Source of the DNA: a beta proteobacterium AAP99 | GTDB lineage: Bacteria; Pseudomonadota; Gammaproteobacteria; Burkholderiales; Burkholderiaceae_C | Direction: 5' to 3' | Assembly (NCBI GenBank): GCA_001295775.1 | Contig: LJIA01000005.1 | Location: 186,001-250,000 of the forward strand | DNA: 64,000 nucleotides | Part shown: piece after piece, positions 46,946 through 57,204 of the stretch | Position numbering within the stretch: position 1 is the first letter of the stretch | Layout: every line of letters starts with the position of its first letter | Position numbers and translations under genes: made by a program | Notes under the pieces: model-generated | Told to the model about the DNA's origin: nothing | What the model saw: only the letters and a program-made list of their open reading frames with translations | Database searches by the model: none

Positions 46946-47587
46946 ATGACCGAACTGCTGCTCGCCCGCCATGGCGAGACCGCGTGGAATGCCGAGGGGC
47001 GCTATCAGGGGCACCTCGACATCGACCTGAGCGACACCGGGCGGCAGCAGGCGCAGCAGCTCGCGGCGCTGGTGGCTGCGCAGCATGAGCGCGAGCCGGT
47101 CGATGCGCTGATCAGCAGCGATCTGGCGCGCGCTTTCCACACCGCGCAGCCTGTGGCCGCTCGGCTCGGGCTGCCGATCCGCACCGACGCCCGCCTGCGC
47201 GAGCGCCACCTGGGTGCGCTGCAGGGCCACACGCGCGAGGACAACGCCCGCCTGAACGCCGAAGCGCACACCCGCATGCTGGAGGCCGGCTACGCCCTGC
47301 CCGGTGGCGGCGAGTCGCAGCAGGCCTTTCATGACCGGGTGCGCGCCGCGCTGTTCGACATTGCGCGCCACCACACCGGCCAGCGGGTGCTGATCGTCAC
47401 CCACGGCGGTGTGCTGGCCATGGCCTGGCGGATCGCCATGGGCGTGCCCGTGGACGCGCCGCGCGCGGTGCCGATCCTGAACGCCAGCCTCAATGCCCTG
47501 CGCTTCGATGGCACGCAACTTGCCATTCGGACCTGGGGAGAAACGGGGCATCTGGATCGCGTGCTTGACGAGGCGGCACGCATCTGA
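46946..47587 (+). CDS. Histidine phosphatase family protein
   Basis: A 213-residue 2H phosphatase of the phosphoglycerate-mutase superfamily. The phospho-His is in LLARHGETAWNAEGRYQG, the second His in VLIVTHGGVLAM, and ERHLGALQG contains the acid region. Such proteins act on varied phosphoesters (alpha-ribazole phosphate, sugar phosphates), so the name gpm would be unsafe. Likely cotranscribed with the YbhB gene. Confidence 0.93.
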   Translation: MTELLLARHGETAWNAEGRYQGHLDIDLSDTGRQQAQQLAALVAAQHEREPVDALISSDLARAFHTAQPVAARLGLPIRTDARLRERHLGALQGHTREDNARLNAEAHTRMLEAGYALPGGGESQQAFHDRVRAALFDIARHHTGQRVLIVTHGGVLAMAWRIAMGVPVDAPRAVPILNASLNALRFDGTQLAIRTWGETGHLDRVLDEAARI

Positions 47588-47695
47588 GGTACACCACCGT
47601 TTCCGGGCCGGATGCAGCGCATCGTCGGCCCGGCGCGCCGGTTGAGGGACCGGCGCTGCCAATACGACGGCACACGAACTTGCGGGAGGGCAGGT

Positions 47696-48655
47696 TTGGA
47701 TCTCAGGGCGAGTCAGGGCGAGGACTTCACGCGCACGCTGCCGGGCTTGACCGCGACAGCGGCGTCTGCGCAGCTGCATGGCGACACACCGCAGGCCGCC
47801 ACCGGCTGGCGCGCCGAACTCACGGTTCAACTGCATGCCGGCACTGAACGCGCCCGCGTGCACCATGCCCACAGCGGCCCGCTGCGCCTGCAGAAGATCC
47901 TGGAACCCGAGGGCCCGCACTGGCCGCAGGCGGTGCTCGTGCATCCACCCGGCGGGCTGTGCGCCGGCGACGTGCTTGAGCTGCGCGGCCGGCTCTCCGC
48001 AGACACCGATCTGCGTGCAACCGCCGCGGCGGCAGCGCCCGCCAATGCGCCGGTGACGGGCCTGCTGGTCACCCAGCCCGGCGCCACCAAGTGGTACCGC
48101 AGCGAAAACACGCGCCGTGCGCAGCAGCGCGTGCACTGGCGCGTGGGCGCAGGCTGCGCGCTGGAGTGGCTGCCGCACGAGTCGATTGCCTTCGACGCCG
48201 CGCGAGCCGACAGCGAGCTGCTCATCGATCTGGAGGGTGACGCCTGCTGCATCGGCTGGGACGTCTGGGTGCTGGGCCGCCGTCTGCACGGCGAGCACTT
48301 TGCGCGCGGCGAGGTGCGCCAGCACCTGCGCATCACGCGCAACGGCACACCGATGTACCTGGAACACAGCCGGCTGGATGCGCAGGCACTCGCCCGCCGC
48401 GCCGGCCTGAACGGCCAGGCGGTCAGTGCGCTCGCCTGGTGCGCCGGGTTCATGCCGGACGAAACGCAGATGGAGAGCCTGCGCACCGCGCGCCCGCTGC
48501 TGGCGCTGAGCAGCCCGCAGCCTGACCTGCTGCTCGCCCGCGCGCTGGCCGCCGAACCCGAAGCCCTGATGCAGGCCCTGCGTGCGCTCTGGCGCGACCT
48601 GCGTCCGCTCGCCCTGCAGCGCCCCGCCACGCCGCCCAGGCTCTGGGCCACCTGA
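47696..48655 (+). CDS. ureD: Urease accessory protein UreD
   Basis: About 319 residues. UreD (UreH) scaffolds nickel insertion into urease with UreF and Ure[46 protein letters not shown] and [18 protein letters not shown] are family hallmarks. No ATG lies near the expected N-terminus; I propose TTG at 47696 because GGGAGG lies eight bases upstream. The open frame extends to 47612. It is the first gene of the urease operon, 22 bp before ureA. Confidence 0.95.
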   Translation: MDLRASQGEDFTRTLPGLTATAASAQLHGDTPQAATGWRAELTVQLHAGTERARVHHAHSGPLRLQKILEPEGPHWPQAVLVHPPGGLCAGDVLELRGRLSADTDLRATAAAAAPANAPVTGLLVTQPGATKWYRSENTRRAQQRVHWRVGAGCALEWLPHESIAFDAARADSELLIDLEGDACCIGWDVWVLGRRLHGEHFARGEVRQHLRITRNGTPMYLEHSRLDAQALARRAGLNGQAVSALAWCAGFMPDETQMESLRTARPLLALSSPQPDLLLARALAAEPEALMQALRALWRDLRPLALQRPATPPRLWAT

Positions 48656-48677
48656 TTCCGCACACCGAAAGCCCGCC

Positions 48678-48980
48678 ATGGATCTCACTCCGCGCGAGAA
48701 AGACAAGCTGCTGATCTTCACCGCCGCCCTGCTGGCAGAGCGCCGCCGCGCGCGCGGCCTGAAGCTCAACTACCCCGAAGCCATCGCACTCATCACCGCG
48801 GCCGTGATGGAAGGCGCGCGCGACGGCAAGAGCGTGGCCGAACTCATGAGTGAAGGTGCCACCGTGCTCACCCGCGCCGACGTGATGGACGGCGTGCCGG
48901 AGATGATCCCGGACATCCAGGTGGAAGCCACCTTTCCGGATGGCACCAAGCTCGTCACCGTGCACCAACCGATCCGCTGA
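48678..48980 (+). CDS. ureA: Urease gamma subunit
   Basis: A 100-residue subunit at exact family length. [37 protein letters not shown] and [34 protein letters not shown] are all conserved. It forms the outer part of the (alpha-beta-gamma)3 enzyme that splits urea into ammonia and carbamate. Confidence 0.98.
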   Translation: MDLTPREKDKLLIFTAALLAERRRARGLKLNYPEAIALITAAVMEGARDGKSVAELMSEGATVLTRADVMDGVPEMIPDIQVEATFPDGTKLVTVHQPIR

Positions 48981-49011
48981 CCCCGACGACCCTCCTCTGT
49001 TGGAGACTCCC

Positions 49012-49671
49012 ATGCGTCCTGCCCTGCCTTCGACCTCCCGCCTGCACCTCGTACAGCGCACCGCGCTGGCCGCCGTGCTGCTGCTGCCCGCGCTCGCTGT
49101 CGCGCATACGGACCACGGGTCCGCGCCGCACATCGGCTTTGCGGCCGGGTTCGCGCATGTCGCCACCGGCGTGGATCATCTCGCTGCGCTGCTGGCCGTG
49201 GGCCTGTGGAGCGCCCTGCACGCGCGCCGTGCCTGGACGGCGCCGCTGGCCTTTGCCGTGCTGCTGCTGGTGGGCGCCACCGCCGGGGCCACCGGCTTGC
49301 TGGCGCATGTGCAGGCCGCCGCGGTGGAGCCGATGATCGCCGTATCGCTGCTCGCGCTGGGCCTGCTGCTGGTGACGCGTCTGAGCCTGCCGGGCCATCT
49401 GGGCGCGCTGCTGGCCGGCGGCTTTGCGCTCTTCCATGGTCTGGCGCATTGCCATGAGTTGAGCGGCGCGCCGGCGCTGGCCGGCATGGCGCTGTGCTCC
49501 GCGCTGCTGTTGGCCGCGGGCGTGCTGCTGGGCCGCGCGCTGCGCCACACCCACCAGGAGGCCGGTGCGAGTTCTGCGGCCTGCCGCCTGAGCATCCAGG
49601 CACCGCGCGTGGCCGGGGGCCTGCTGGCCGCACTGGGTGCCGTGCTGCTGGCCGGCGGGTGGTTCGCATGA
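49012..49671 (+). CDS. ureJ: HupE/UreJ-family nickel permease-like protein
   Basis: A 219-residue membrane protein. Signal-like N-terminus, then the HupE/UreJ signature [25 protein letters not shown] (His and Asp for metal), about six hydrophobic helices, and [10 protein letters not shown]. Proteins of this family move nickel for urease or hydrogenase. It lies between ureA and ureB; its TGA overlaps the ureB ATG (ATGA). Confidence 0.9.
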   Translation: MRPALPSTSRLHLVQRTALAAVLLLPALAVAHTDHGSAPHIGFAAGFAHVATGVDHLAALLAVGLWSALHARRAWTAPLAFAVLLLVGATAGATGLLAHVQAAAVEPMIAVSLLALGLLLVTRLSLPGHLGALLAGGFALFHGLAHCHELSGAPALAGMALCSALLLAAGVLLGRALRHTHQEAGASSAACRLSIQAPRVAGGLLAALGAVLLAGGWFA

Positions 49672-50113
49672 TTCCGGGCGAACTGCTCGTCGCGCCCGGC
49701 GAGATCGAACTCAACGTCGGCCGCGCCACGCGCACCGTGGTGGTGGCCAACACCGGAGATCGGCCGATCCAGGTCGGCAGCCACTATCACTTTGCCGAGA
49801 CCAACGGCGCGCTGGACTTCGACCGTGCCGCCGCACGCGGCATGCGCCTGAACATCACCGCCGGCACCGCCGTGCGCTTCGAGCCGGGTCAGCGCCGCAC
49901 GGTGGAGCTGGTGGCACTCGCCGGCGATCGAGTGGTGTATGGCTTTGTGGGCGCCGTGATGGGCGCACTCGACGCATCGTGCAGCCCGGGAACGAAAGGT
50001 AAGACCGGCTCTGGGCGCGGGTCTTCAGGCCAAAGTGCCTCGAAAGCCTTGCCAGACAAGCGGAAAGCCCCTGCGAAGGCAGCCGTGAAGAAACCCATAC
50101 GAAAGGCCAGAGC

Positions 50114-50117
<4 letters not shown>
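49668..50117 (+). CDS. ureB: Urease beta subunit with unusual C-terminal extension
   Basis: A 149-residue subunit; the family is normally about 100-106 residues. Residues 1-105 are normal: [47 protein letters not shown] and [10 protein letters not shown]. Residues 106-149 are extra: Ser/Gly-rich then Lys/Ala-rich, ending KKPIRKARA. The DNA for this tail contains a copy of the CAGACAAGCGGAAA interspersed repeat (about 50020-50070). The stop overlaps the ureC ATG. In the trimer the beta C-terminus is near the surface, so a basic tail may be tolerated. Confidence 0.95.
50020..50072 (+). repeat. Interspersed repeat inside the ureB 3' end
   Basis: GGTCTTCAGGCCAAAGTGCC followed by GCCAGACAAGCGGAAAG. 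It matches the copy at 12548 at the start and the core. The upstream AGCCCGGGAACG (49985-49996) is also found before the copy at 51829, so the full unit is about 85 bp. Confidence 0.65.
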
Positions 50118-51828
<1,711 letters not shown>

Positions 51829-51829
<1 letters not shown>

Positions 51830-51906
51830 GCCCGGGAACGCGATGCTGGATCAAGCATTCATGCGCTTTTCCAAGGCAAAGTGGCTGAAGAAGGCCGCCG
51901 GACAAG
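51829..51906 (+). repeat. Interspersed repeat between ureC and ureE
   Basis: AGCCCGGGAACG, then AAGGCAAAGTGGCTGAAGAAG and GGACAAGCGGAACG. It aligns with the copy in the ureB tail, and fills the ureC-ureE gap up to the UreE ribosome site. Confidence 0.6.
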
Positions 51907-51915
51907 CGGAACGCC

Positions 51916-52407
51916 ATGTCGGATTCTGCTGAAAACTCACTGCAGATGCTGCGCGCCGAGGCCCGCTTGAGCACCGAGGACGCCCGCAGCCTGGCCGACA
52001 CGCCACTGCCCGAGCTGCGCCTGCCCTACCTGGAGCGCAGCAAGAGCCGGCTGCGCGCGCGCCTGGATGATGGCCGGGAGATCGGCGTCTTCCTGCCGCG
52101 CGGCAGCACCCTGCGCGAGGGCGATGTACTCGTCTGCGACAACGCACAGCTGGTGAGGGTGCGCGCTGCGAACGAGGACGTGATGCTGCTGCACGCACCC
52201 GACGCCTTCAGCCTGCTGCGGGCGGCCTATCACCTGGGCAACCGCCACATGCCCATGGAGCTGGCGCTCGACCACCTGAAGCTGGAGTACGACGCCGTGC
52301 TGGCCGACATGGTGCGCGGTCTGGGGCTCACGGTGACCCGAGCCCAGGCGCCCTTTGAACCGGAGTCCGGCGCCTATGCGCAAGGAATCCCGCACCACCA
52401 TCACTGA
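51916..52407 (+). CDS. ureE: Urease accessory protein UreE (nickel metallochaperone)
   Basis: A 163-residue nickel chaperone. The N-terminal domain has LPYLERSKSRLRARLDDG, VFLPRGSTLREGDVLV, and the C-terminal domain AYHLGNRHMPMEL with the conserved metal His, GLGLTVTRAQAPFEPESGAY and a short His tail (IPHHHH). It delivers nickel to UreG/UreD. Normal UreE; compare the degenerate paralogue at 20902. Confidence 0.97.
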   Translation: MSDSAENSLQMLRAEARLSTEDARSLADTPLPELRLPYLERSKSRLRARLDDGREIGVFLPRGSTLREGDVLVCDNAQLVRVRAANEDVMLLHAPDAFSLLRAAYHLGNRHMPMELALDHLKLEYDAVLADMVRGLGLTVTRAQAPFEPESGAYAQGIPHHHH

Positions 52408-52455
52408 ACAGAACCGCAGGGCGCCACGAGCGTCCGACCGGTCAAGGAGGACGAC

Positions 52456-54264
52456 ATGAATCGCTTGTTCAAAACCCTGCTGCGCGGTCTGCTGATCGCT
52501 GGCCTGCTGGGCGCCGCCGGCGCGAGCCAGGCGCAGCGGATCAGCCAGCTGCCGTCGGAGTTCGCGGACTGGGACGCCTTTGTGGAGGCCCAGCTCAAGC
52601 TCTGGAATGTGCCCGGCGTGTCCATGGCCATCGTCAAGGACGGCAAGGTGATCCTCCAGCGCGGCTACGGCCTGCGCGATGCAGAGAAGAAGCTGCCGAT
52701 GACCGAGAACACCGTGCAGCCGATCGCCAGCGTGACCAAGAGCTTCACCGTGGCGAGTCTGGCCACGCTGGTGCGCGATGGCAAGATCGAGTGGGACAAG
52801 CCGGTGCGCGACTACCTGCCGGACTTCCGCATGAACAGCGACTACGCCACCAATACGCTGACGGTGCGCGATCTCGTCACCCACCGCAGCGGCCTGCCGA
52901 GGCACGACGCCGCCTGGTTCGGCAGCACGGCCAGCCGGGAGGAGCTGTTCAAGCGCCTGCGTCACTTCGAGCTCTCGGCCGAGCCGCGCGCCCGCTTCCA
53001 GTACAACAACTTCATGTACATGCCGGCCGGCTACCTGGGTGGCCGCGTGGCCGGCACCGACTGGGAGACCCTGGTGCGACGCAGTGTGTTCGACCCACTG
53101 GGCATGAAGTCGTCCAGCTTCACGATCGCCGACCTGCGCAAGCAGCCGGACCACGCCACGGGCTACCAACTGGATGACAACGACCTGCCCAAGCCCAAGC
53201 CCTATCAGGAACTGGTGGCCATGGGGCCGACGGGCTCGATCAACAGCAGCGCGCGCGACATGGCGCAGTACCTGCTCATGTACGCCGCGGGCGGCAGCTA
53301 CGGCGGCAAGCCCCTGATCAACGCCGGCGACCTGCGCGCCATGAGCACGGGCCAGTTCACTCTGCCGGACTCGCAGCTCTGGCCGGAGATCTCCAGCCCG
53401 CAATACGGCATGGGGCTGTTCATGCGCAACTACCGCGGTGAGCGTCTGGTCGAGCACGGCGGCAACATGCCCGGCGCGTCCACCACCTTTGCCTTCATCC
53501 CCGGCAAGAACATGGGCGTGTATGCCACCGTGAACGTAAGCGGCAGCTTCCTGCGCGACGTGATCATGTACGCCGCCATCGACCGCCTGTTGGGCATGAA
53601 GCCTGTGGACTGGAGCGCGCGCTTCCGCGACATCTACGTCAAGGGCAAGGAGAGCGAGAAGTCGGCCAAGGCCCAGAAGCTCAGCCCCAAGAAGCTGGGC
53701 ACCCGCCCCAGCGTGGCGCTGGATGAATACGTGGGCGACTACGAGCACGAGGGCTACGGCCCGATCGCCATCACGCGCGAGGGCAACCGCCTGCGCGTGA
53801 GCTACAACGGCATGAGCACGCCGCTGGATCACCTGCACTACGACGTCTGGCAGGCGCCGGAAGACAAGCTCAACGAGCTGGAAGAAACGCGCGTGCAGTT
53901 CATGATCAATTTCGACGGCGACATCGATAGCCTGCGCACCGAGTTCGAGCCCGCCGTAAAGCCCATCGTCTTCAAGCGTCTGCCGGACAAGACCTTCAAG
54001 GACCCGAAGTTCCTTGCGCAGTTTGCGGGTCAGTACAAGATCAGCGTGTCGGAGTTCAACGTGGTGCTGCGCGCCGATGGCGTGCTCACCCTGGTCGGTC
54101 GCACCGGTGCGCCACGTGAACTCATCGGCATCCGCGGGCGCAAGTTCAGCGTGAAGGATCAGGCCGGCGTGCAGGTGGAGTTCGTGCCGGACGCCAGCGG
54201 CAAGATCACGCAGATGGCCATCTACTCCAGCGGCAATGCCGCTGTGGCCACGCGCACACAGTAA
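52456..54264 (+). CDS. Serine hydrolase (class C beta-lactamase-like) within the urease operon
   Basis: A 602-residue exported protein with signal peptide ending GASQA|Q. Residues 30-390 are a beta-lactamase/PBP fold: ASVTKSF (SxxK), YNNFMY (YxN) and EHGGNMPG (HxG-type third motif). Residues 420-600 are DUF3471-like beta domains (DEYVGDYEHEGYGPI, FAGQYKIS). Likely a D-aminopeptidase or esterase acting on peptides or the wall. It lies between ureE and ureF, with the ureF ATG two bases after its stop, so it is read in the urease operon, although it has no known part in urease assembly. Confidence 0.87.
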   Translation: MNRLFKTLLRGLLIAGLLGAAGASQAQRISQLPSEFADWDAFVEAQLKLWNVPGVSMAIVKDGKVILQRGYGLRDAEKKLPMTENTVQPIASVTKSFTVASLATLVRDGKIEWDKPVRDYLPDFRMNSDYATNTLTVRDLVTHRSGLPRHDAAWFGSTASREELFKRLRHFELSAEPRARFQYNNFMYMPAGYLGGRVAGTDWETLVRRSVFDPLGMKSSSFTIADLRKQPDHATGYQLDDNDLPKPKPYQELVAMGPTGSINSSARDMAQYLLMYAAGGSYGGKPLINAGDLRAMSTGQFTLPDSQLWPEISSPQYGMGLFMRNYRGERLVEHGGNMPGASTTFAFIPGKNMGVYATVNVSGSFLRDVIMYAAIDRLLGMKPVDWSARFRDIYVKGKESEKSAKAQKLSPKKLGTRPSVALDEYVGDYEHEGYGPIAITREGNRLRVSYNGMSTPLDHLHYDVWQAPEDKLNELEETRVQFMINFDGDIDSLRTEFEPAVKPIVFKRLPDKTFKDPKFLAQFAGQYKISVSEFNVVLRADGVLTLVGRTGAPRELIGIRGRKFSVKDQAGVQVEFVPDASGKITQMAIYSSGNAAVATRTQ

Positions 54265-54266
54265 GC

Positions 54267-54971
54267 ATGCTCCACGCCCTGCCCGCCCTGCTGCACCTGG
54301 CCTCACCGCAATTGCCGGTGGGCGGGTTCAGCTATTCGCAGGGCCTGGAGGCGGCGATTGAATGCGGCTGGGTGCGGGATGCCGCCACAGCCGCGCAATG
54401 GATCGGCGAGCACTTCGATGCCGGCATGGCCTGCTGGGAGCTGCCGACGCTGGCGCTCATGCACCGCGCCGCGCTGGCGGCAGACACCGGCGCGCTGCGG
54501 ACGCTCAATGAAGACTTCATCGCCAGCCGCGACACCGCCGAGCTGCGGGCCGAAACCCTGCAGATGGGCTGGAGCCTGATTGCGCTCTTGGCCGGTTGGC
54601 CGCGTGCCACCGCCACGCTGCAGGCACTCGCCCCAGCCTTCTGCGGCCTGAACGGCCCGCGACCGGTGGAGCCCGTGAGCTTTCCCTGCGCATTCGCCGT
54701 GGCGGGCGCCGCCCTCGATACGCCCACGGACGGCCTGCTGTCGGCCTATGCCTTTGCCTGGGTCGAGAACCAGGTGGCCGCCGCGATCAAGGCGGTGCCG
54801 CTCGGTCAGGCGGCTGGCCAGGGCATTCTGCTGCAGGCGCATGAGCGCATCGGCGCGGCCGTGACCCAGGCCCTGCAGATGCCTGCCGCTGAACGCCACA
54901 CCACCACGCCGCAGGTCTCGATCCTGTCGGCCCGACATGAAACCCAGTATTCCCGTCTGTTCAGGAGTTGA
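54267..54971 (+). CDS. ureF: Urease accessory protein UreF
   Basis: A 234-residue all-helical protein that works with UreD as the GTPase-activating scaffold for UreG. LHLASPQLPVGGFSYSQGLEAAIE is the family start, followed by DTAELRAETLQMGWSL and AFAWVENQVAAAIKAVPLGQ. The ATG is two bases after the serine hydrolase stop, suggesting coupling. ureG follows six bases after. Confidence 0.96.
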   Translation: MLHALPALLHLASPQLPVGGFSYSQGLEAAIECGWVRDAATAAQWIGEHFDAGMACWELPTLALMHRAALAADTGALRTLNEDFIASRDTAELRAETLQMGWSLIALLAGWPRATATLQALAPAFCGLNGPRPVEPVSFPCAFAVAGAALDTPTDGLLSAYAFAWVENQVAAAIKAVPLGQAAGQGILLQAHERIGAAVTQALQMPAAERHTTTPQVSILSARHETQYSRLFRS

Positions 54972-54977
54972 TCGCGC

Positions 54978-55619
54978 ATGGCCATGCAACGCACCAAGAA
55001 GAACCCGCCGCTGCGTGTCGGCATCGGCGGCCCGGTGGGCAGCGGCAAGACCACGCTCACCGAGATGTTGTGCAAGACCATGCGCGACACCTACGACCTG
55101 GTCGTCATCACCAATGACATCTACACGAAGGAAGACCAGCGCCTTTTGACCGTGGCAGGCGCGCTGCCGCCCGAGCGCATCATGGGCGTGGAAACCGGCG
55201 GCTGCCCGCACACCGCCATCCGCGAGGACGCCTCCATCAACCTCGAGGCGGTGGACCGCATGCTGGGCAAGTTTCCGGACGCCGACGTCGTCTTCATCGA
55301 AAGCGGTGGCGACAACCTGGCCGCCACCTTCAGCCCGGAACTCTCCGACCTCACGATCTACGTGATCGACGTGGCCGGCGGCGAGAAGATTCCGCGCAAG
55401 GGCGGCCCGGGCATCACCAAGAGCGATCTGCTGGTAATCAACAAGACAGACCTCGCACCGCACGTGGGCGCGAACCTCGAGATCATGGAGCGCGACACCA
55501 AGGTCCAACGCGCTACGCCCACGGGCCTGCGGCCCTACGTGTTCACCAACCTCAAGACCCTGGACGGCGTGCAGCAGGTGGTGCGCTTCATCGAGGAGCG
55601 CGGGATGCTGGCCGCCTGA
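54978..55619 (+). CDS. ureG: Urease accessory GTPase UreG
   Basis: A 213-residue SIMIBI GTPase. P-loop [13 protein letters not shown], the metal motif CPH in [30 protein letters not shown] and the base-recognition [10 protein letters not shown] are present. GTP hydrolysis drives nickel transfer to urease. Last gene of the ure cluster. Confidence 0.98.
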   Translation: MAMQRTKKNPPLRVGIGGPVGSGKTTLTEMLCKTMRDTYDLVVITNDIYTKEDQRLLTVAGALPPERIMGVETGGCPHTAIREDASINLEAVDRMLGKFPDADVVFIESGGDNLAATFSPELSDLTIYVIDVAGGEKIPRKGGPGITKSDLLVINKTDLAPHVGANLEIMERDTKVQRATPTGLRPYVFTNLKTLDGVQQVVRFIEERGMLAA

Positions 55620-55741
55620 GCTCCGCCGCGCGGCGCCCCGGCTTGGTGCGGCGCTGCGTCTGAGCGGTGCATGAGATCCAGCCCCGGCACGAAACGCCTG
55701 ATCGGCTGTGCCGAAAGCTGCTTTTGCTGCAACGCAGCACA

Positions 55742-55757
55742 TGGCACGGAAGATGCG
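55742..55757 (+). promoter_or_regulatory. Predicted sigma-54 promoter of the urt operon
   Basis: TGGCACGGAAGATGC has GG at 55743-55744 and GC at 55755-55756 with exactly ten bases between, and the -24 box TGGCACG is perfect. It is 84 bp before the urtA ATG. A sigma-54 promoter fits NtrC-type nitrogen control of urea import. NtrC half-site-like GGTGC words lie upstream (near 55645 and 55667), but no full palindromic site was found. Confidence 0.6.
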
Positions 55758-55772
55758 ATGCCTCCCCTGAAA

Positions 55773-55792
55773 CCGGGCCACCGGTGGCCCGG
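55773..55792 (+). promoter_or_regulatory. 20-bp perfect palindrome in the urtA leader
   Basis: CCGGGCCACCGGTGGCCCGG, lying between the sigma-54 promoter and the urtA ribosome site. As RNA it would be a very stable hairpin about 30 nt before the ATG. It has no U-run, so it is not an ordinary terminator; it may protect the mRNA or bind a protein. Confidence 0.6.
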
Positions 55793-55825
55793 CGATTGGA
55801 ACCAGGGACAAGGGAGAGGAAACGC

Positions 55826-57100
55826 ATGAAACGTCGCGCAGTCATGAAGGCCGCGGTTGCGGTCAGTGCAGTACTCAGCATGGGGGCCGCCTGGGCACAG
55901 GCCAAGGAGCCGATCAAGGTCGGCGTGTTGCACTCCCTCTCCGGCACCATGGCCATCTCCGAAACCGTGTTGAAGGACACGGTGCTCATGGCCATCGAGG
56001 AGATCAATGCCAAGGGCGGCGTGCTGGGCCGCAAGCTCGAACCCGTCGTCGTGGACCCGGCCTCCAACTGGCCGCTGTTTGCCGAGAAGGCCCGCCAGCT
56101 GCTGACCAAGGACAAGGTGGCCGTGACCTTCGGGTGCTGGACCAGCGTGTCGCGCAAGTCGGTGCTGCCGGTCTATGAGGAACTGAACGGCCTGCTCTTC
56201 TACCCCGTGCAGTACGAGGGCGAGGAACTCTCCAAGAACGTCTTCTACACGGGTGCCGCGCCCAACCAGCAGGCCATTCCCGCGGTGGAATACCTGATGA
56301 GCAAGGACGGCGGCAGTGCCAAGCGCTTCGTGCTGCTGGGCACGGACTACGTGTACCCGCGCACCACCAACAAGATCCTGCGCGCCTTCCTGAAGAGCAA
56401 GGGTGTGGCCGATGCCGACATCATGGAGGAGTACACCCCCTTCGGACACAGCGACTACCAGACCATCATCGGCAAGATCAAGAAGTTCGCCAGCGAAGGC
56501 AAGAAGACCGCGGTCGTTTCCACCATCAACGGCGACTCCAACGTGCCCTTCTACAAGGAACTGGGCAACCAGGGCCTGAAGGCGACCGACGTGCCCGTGG
56601 TGGCCTTCTCGGTCGGTGAAGAGGAACTGCGTGGCGTGGACACCAAGCCGCTGGTAGGCCACCTGGCTGCCTGGAACTACTTCATGAGCCTGAAGAACCC
56701 GGCCAATGCCGAGTTCACCAAGAAGTGGGCGGCCTATGCCAAGGCCAAGAACCTGCCCGGCCACAAGGACAAGCCCCTGACCAACGACCCCATGGAAGCC
56801 ACCTACATCGGCGTCTACATGTGGAAGCAGGCCGTAGAGAAGGCCAAGACCACGGACGTGGACAAGGTGATCGCTGCCATGGCCGGCCAGACCTTCCGGG
56901 CGCCCAGCGGCTTCACCGCCAAGATGGATGAGCGCAACCACCACCTGCACAAGCCTGTGTTCATCGGCGAAGTGCGTGCGGATGGCCAGTTCAACGTGGT
57001 CTGGAAGACCCCCGGCCCGGTGCGCGCCAACCCCTGGAGCCCGTTCATCCCGGGCAATGACAAGAAGAAGGACGTGCCGGACGGCAAGACCAAGATCTGA
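55826..57100 (+). CDS. urtA: Urea ABC transporter, substrate-binding protein UrtA
   Basis: A 424-residue periplasmic binding protein. A signal with Arg-Arg at the start ends GAAWA|QA. IKVGVLHSLSGTMAISE, VFGCWTSVSRKSVLPV-like TFGCWTSVSRKS, LFYPVQYEGEE and TNDPMEATYIGVYMWKQAVE are the UrtA hallmarks. GAGAGG precedes the ATG. First gene of urtABCDE, behind a sigma-54-type promoter and beside the urease cluster. Confidence 0.97.
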   Translation: MKRRAVMKAAVAVSAVLSMGAAWAQAKEPIKVGVLHSLSGTMAISETVLKDTVLMAIEEINAKGGVLGRKLEPVVVDPASNWPLFAEKARQLLTKDKVAVTFGCWTSVSRKSVLPVYEELNGLLFYPVQYEGEELSKNVFYTGAAPNQQAIPAVEYLMSKDGGSAKRFVLLGTDYVYPRTTNKILRAFLKSKGVADADIMEEYTPFGHSDYQTIIGKIKKFASEGKKTAVVSTINGDSNVPFYKELGNQGLKATDVPVVAFSVGEEELRGVDTKPLVGHLAAWNYFMSLKNPANAEFTKKWAAYAKAKNLPGHKDKPLTNDPMEATYIGVYMWKQAVEKAKTTDVDKVIAAMAGQTFRAPSGFTAKMDERNHHLHKPVFIGEVRADGQFNVVWKTPGPVRANPWSPFIPGNDKKKDVPDGKTKI

Positions 57101-57204
57101 TCCATCGGCATCGGGTTCGCGCGCATGCACTCGACATGTGCGCGAACCCTTCCCTTCATTCAAGTCTGCCTGCGCACCGGCTGTGGCCGGTGCCGGAGTG
57201 ATCC

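Noticed and set aside
46946..47587. Naming the phosphatase as phosphoglycerate mutase (gpmB) or CobC
   Set aside because: The 2H phosphatase motifs are present, but nothing in the sequence or neighbours decides the substrate.
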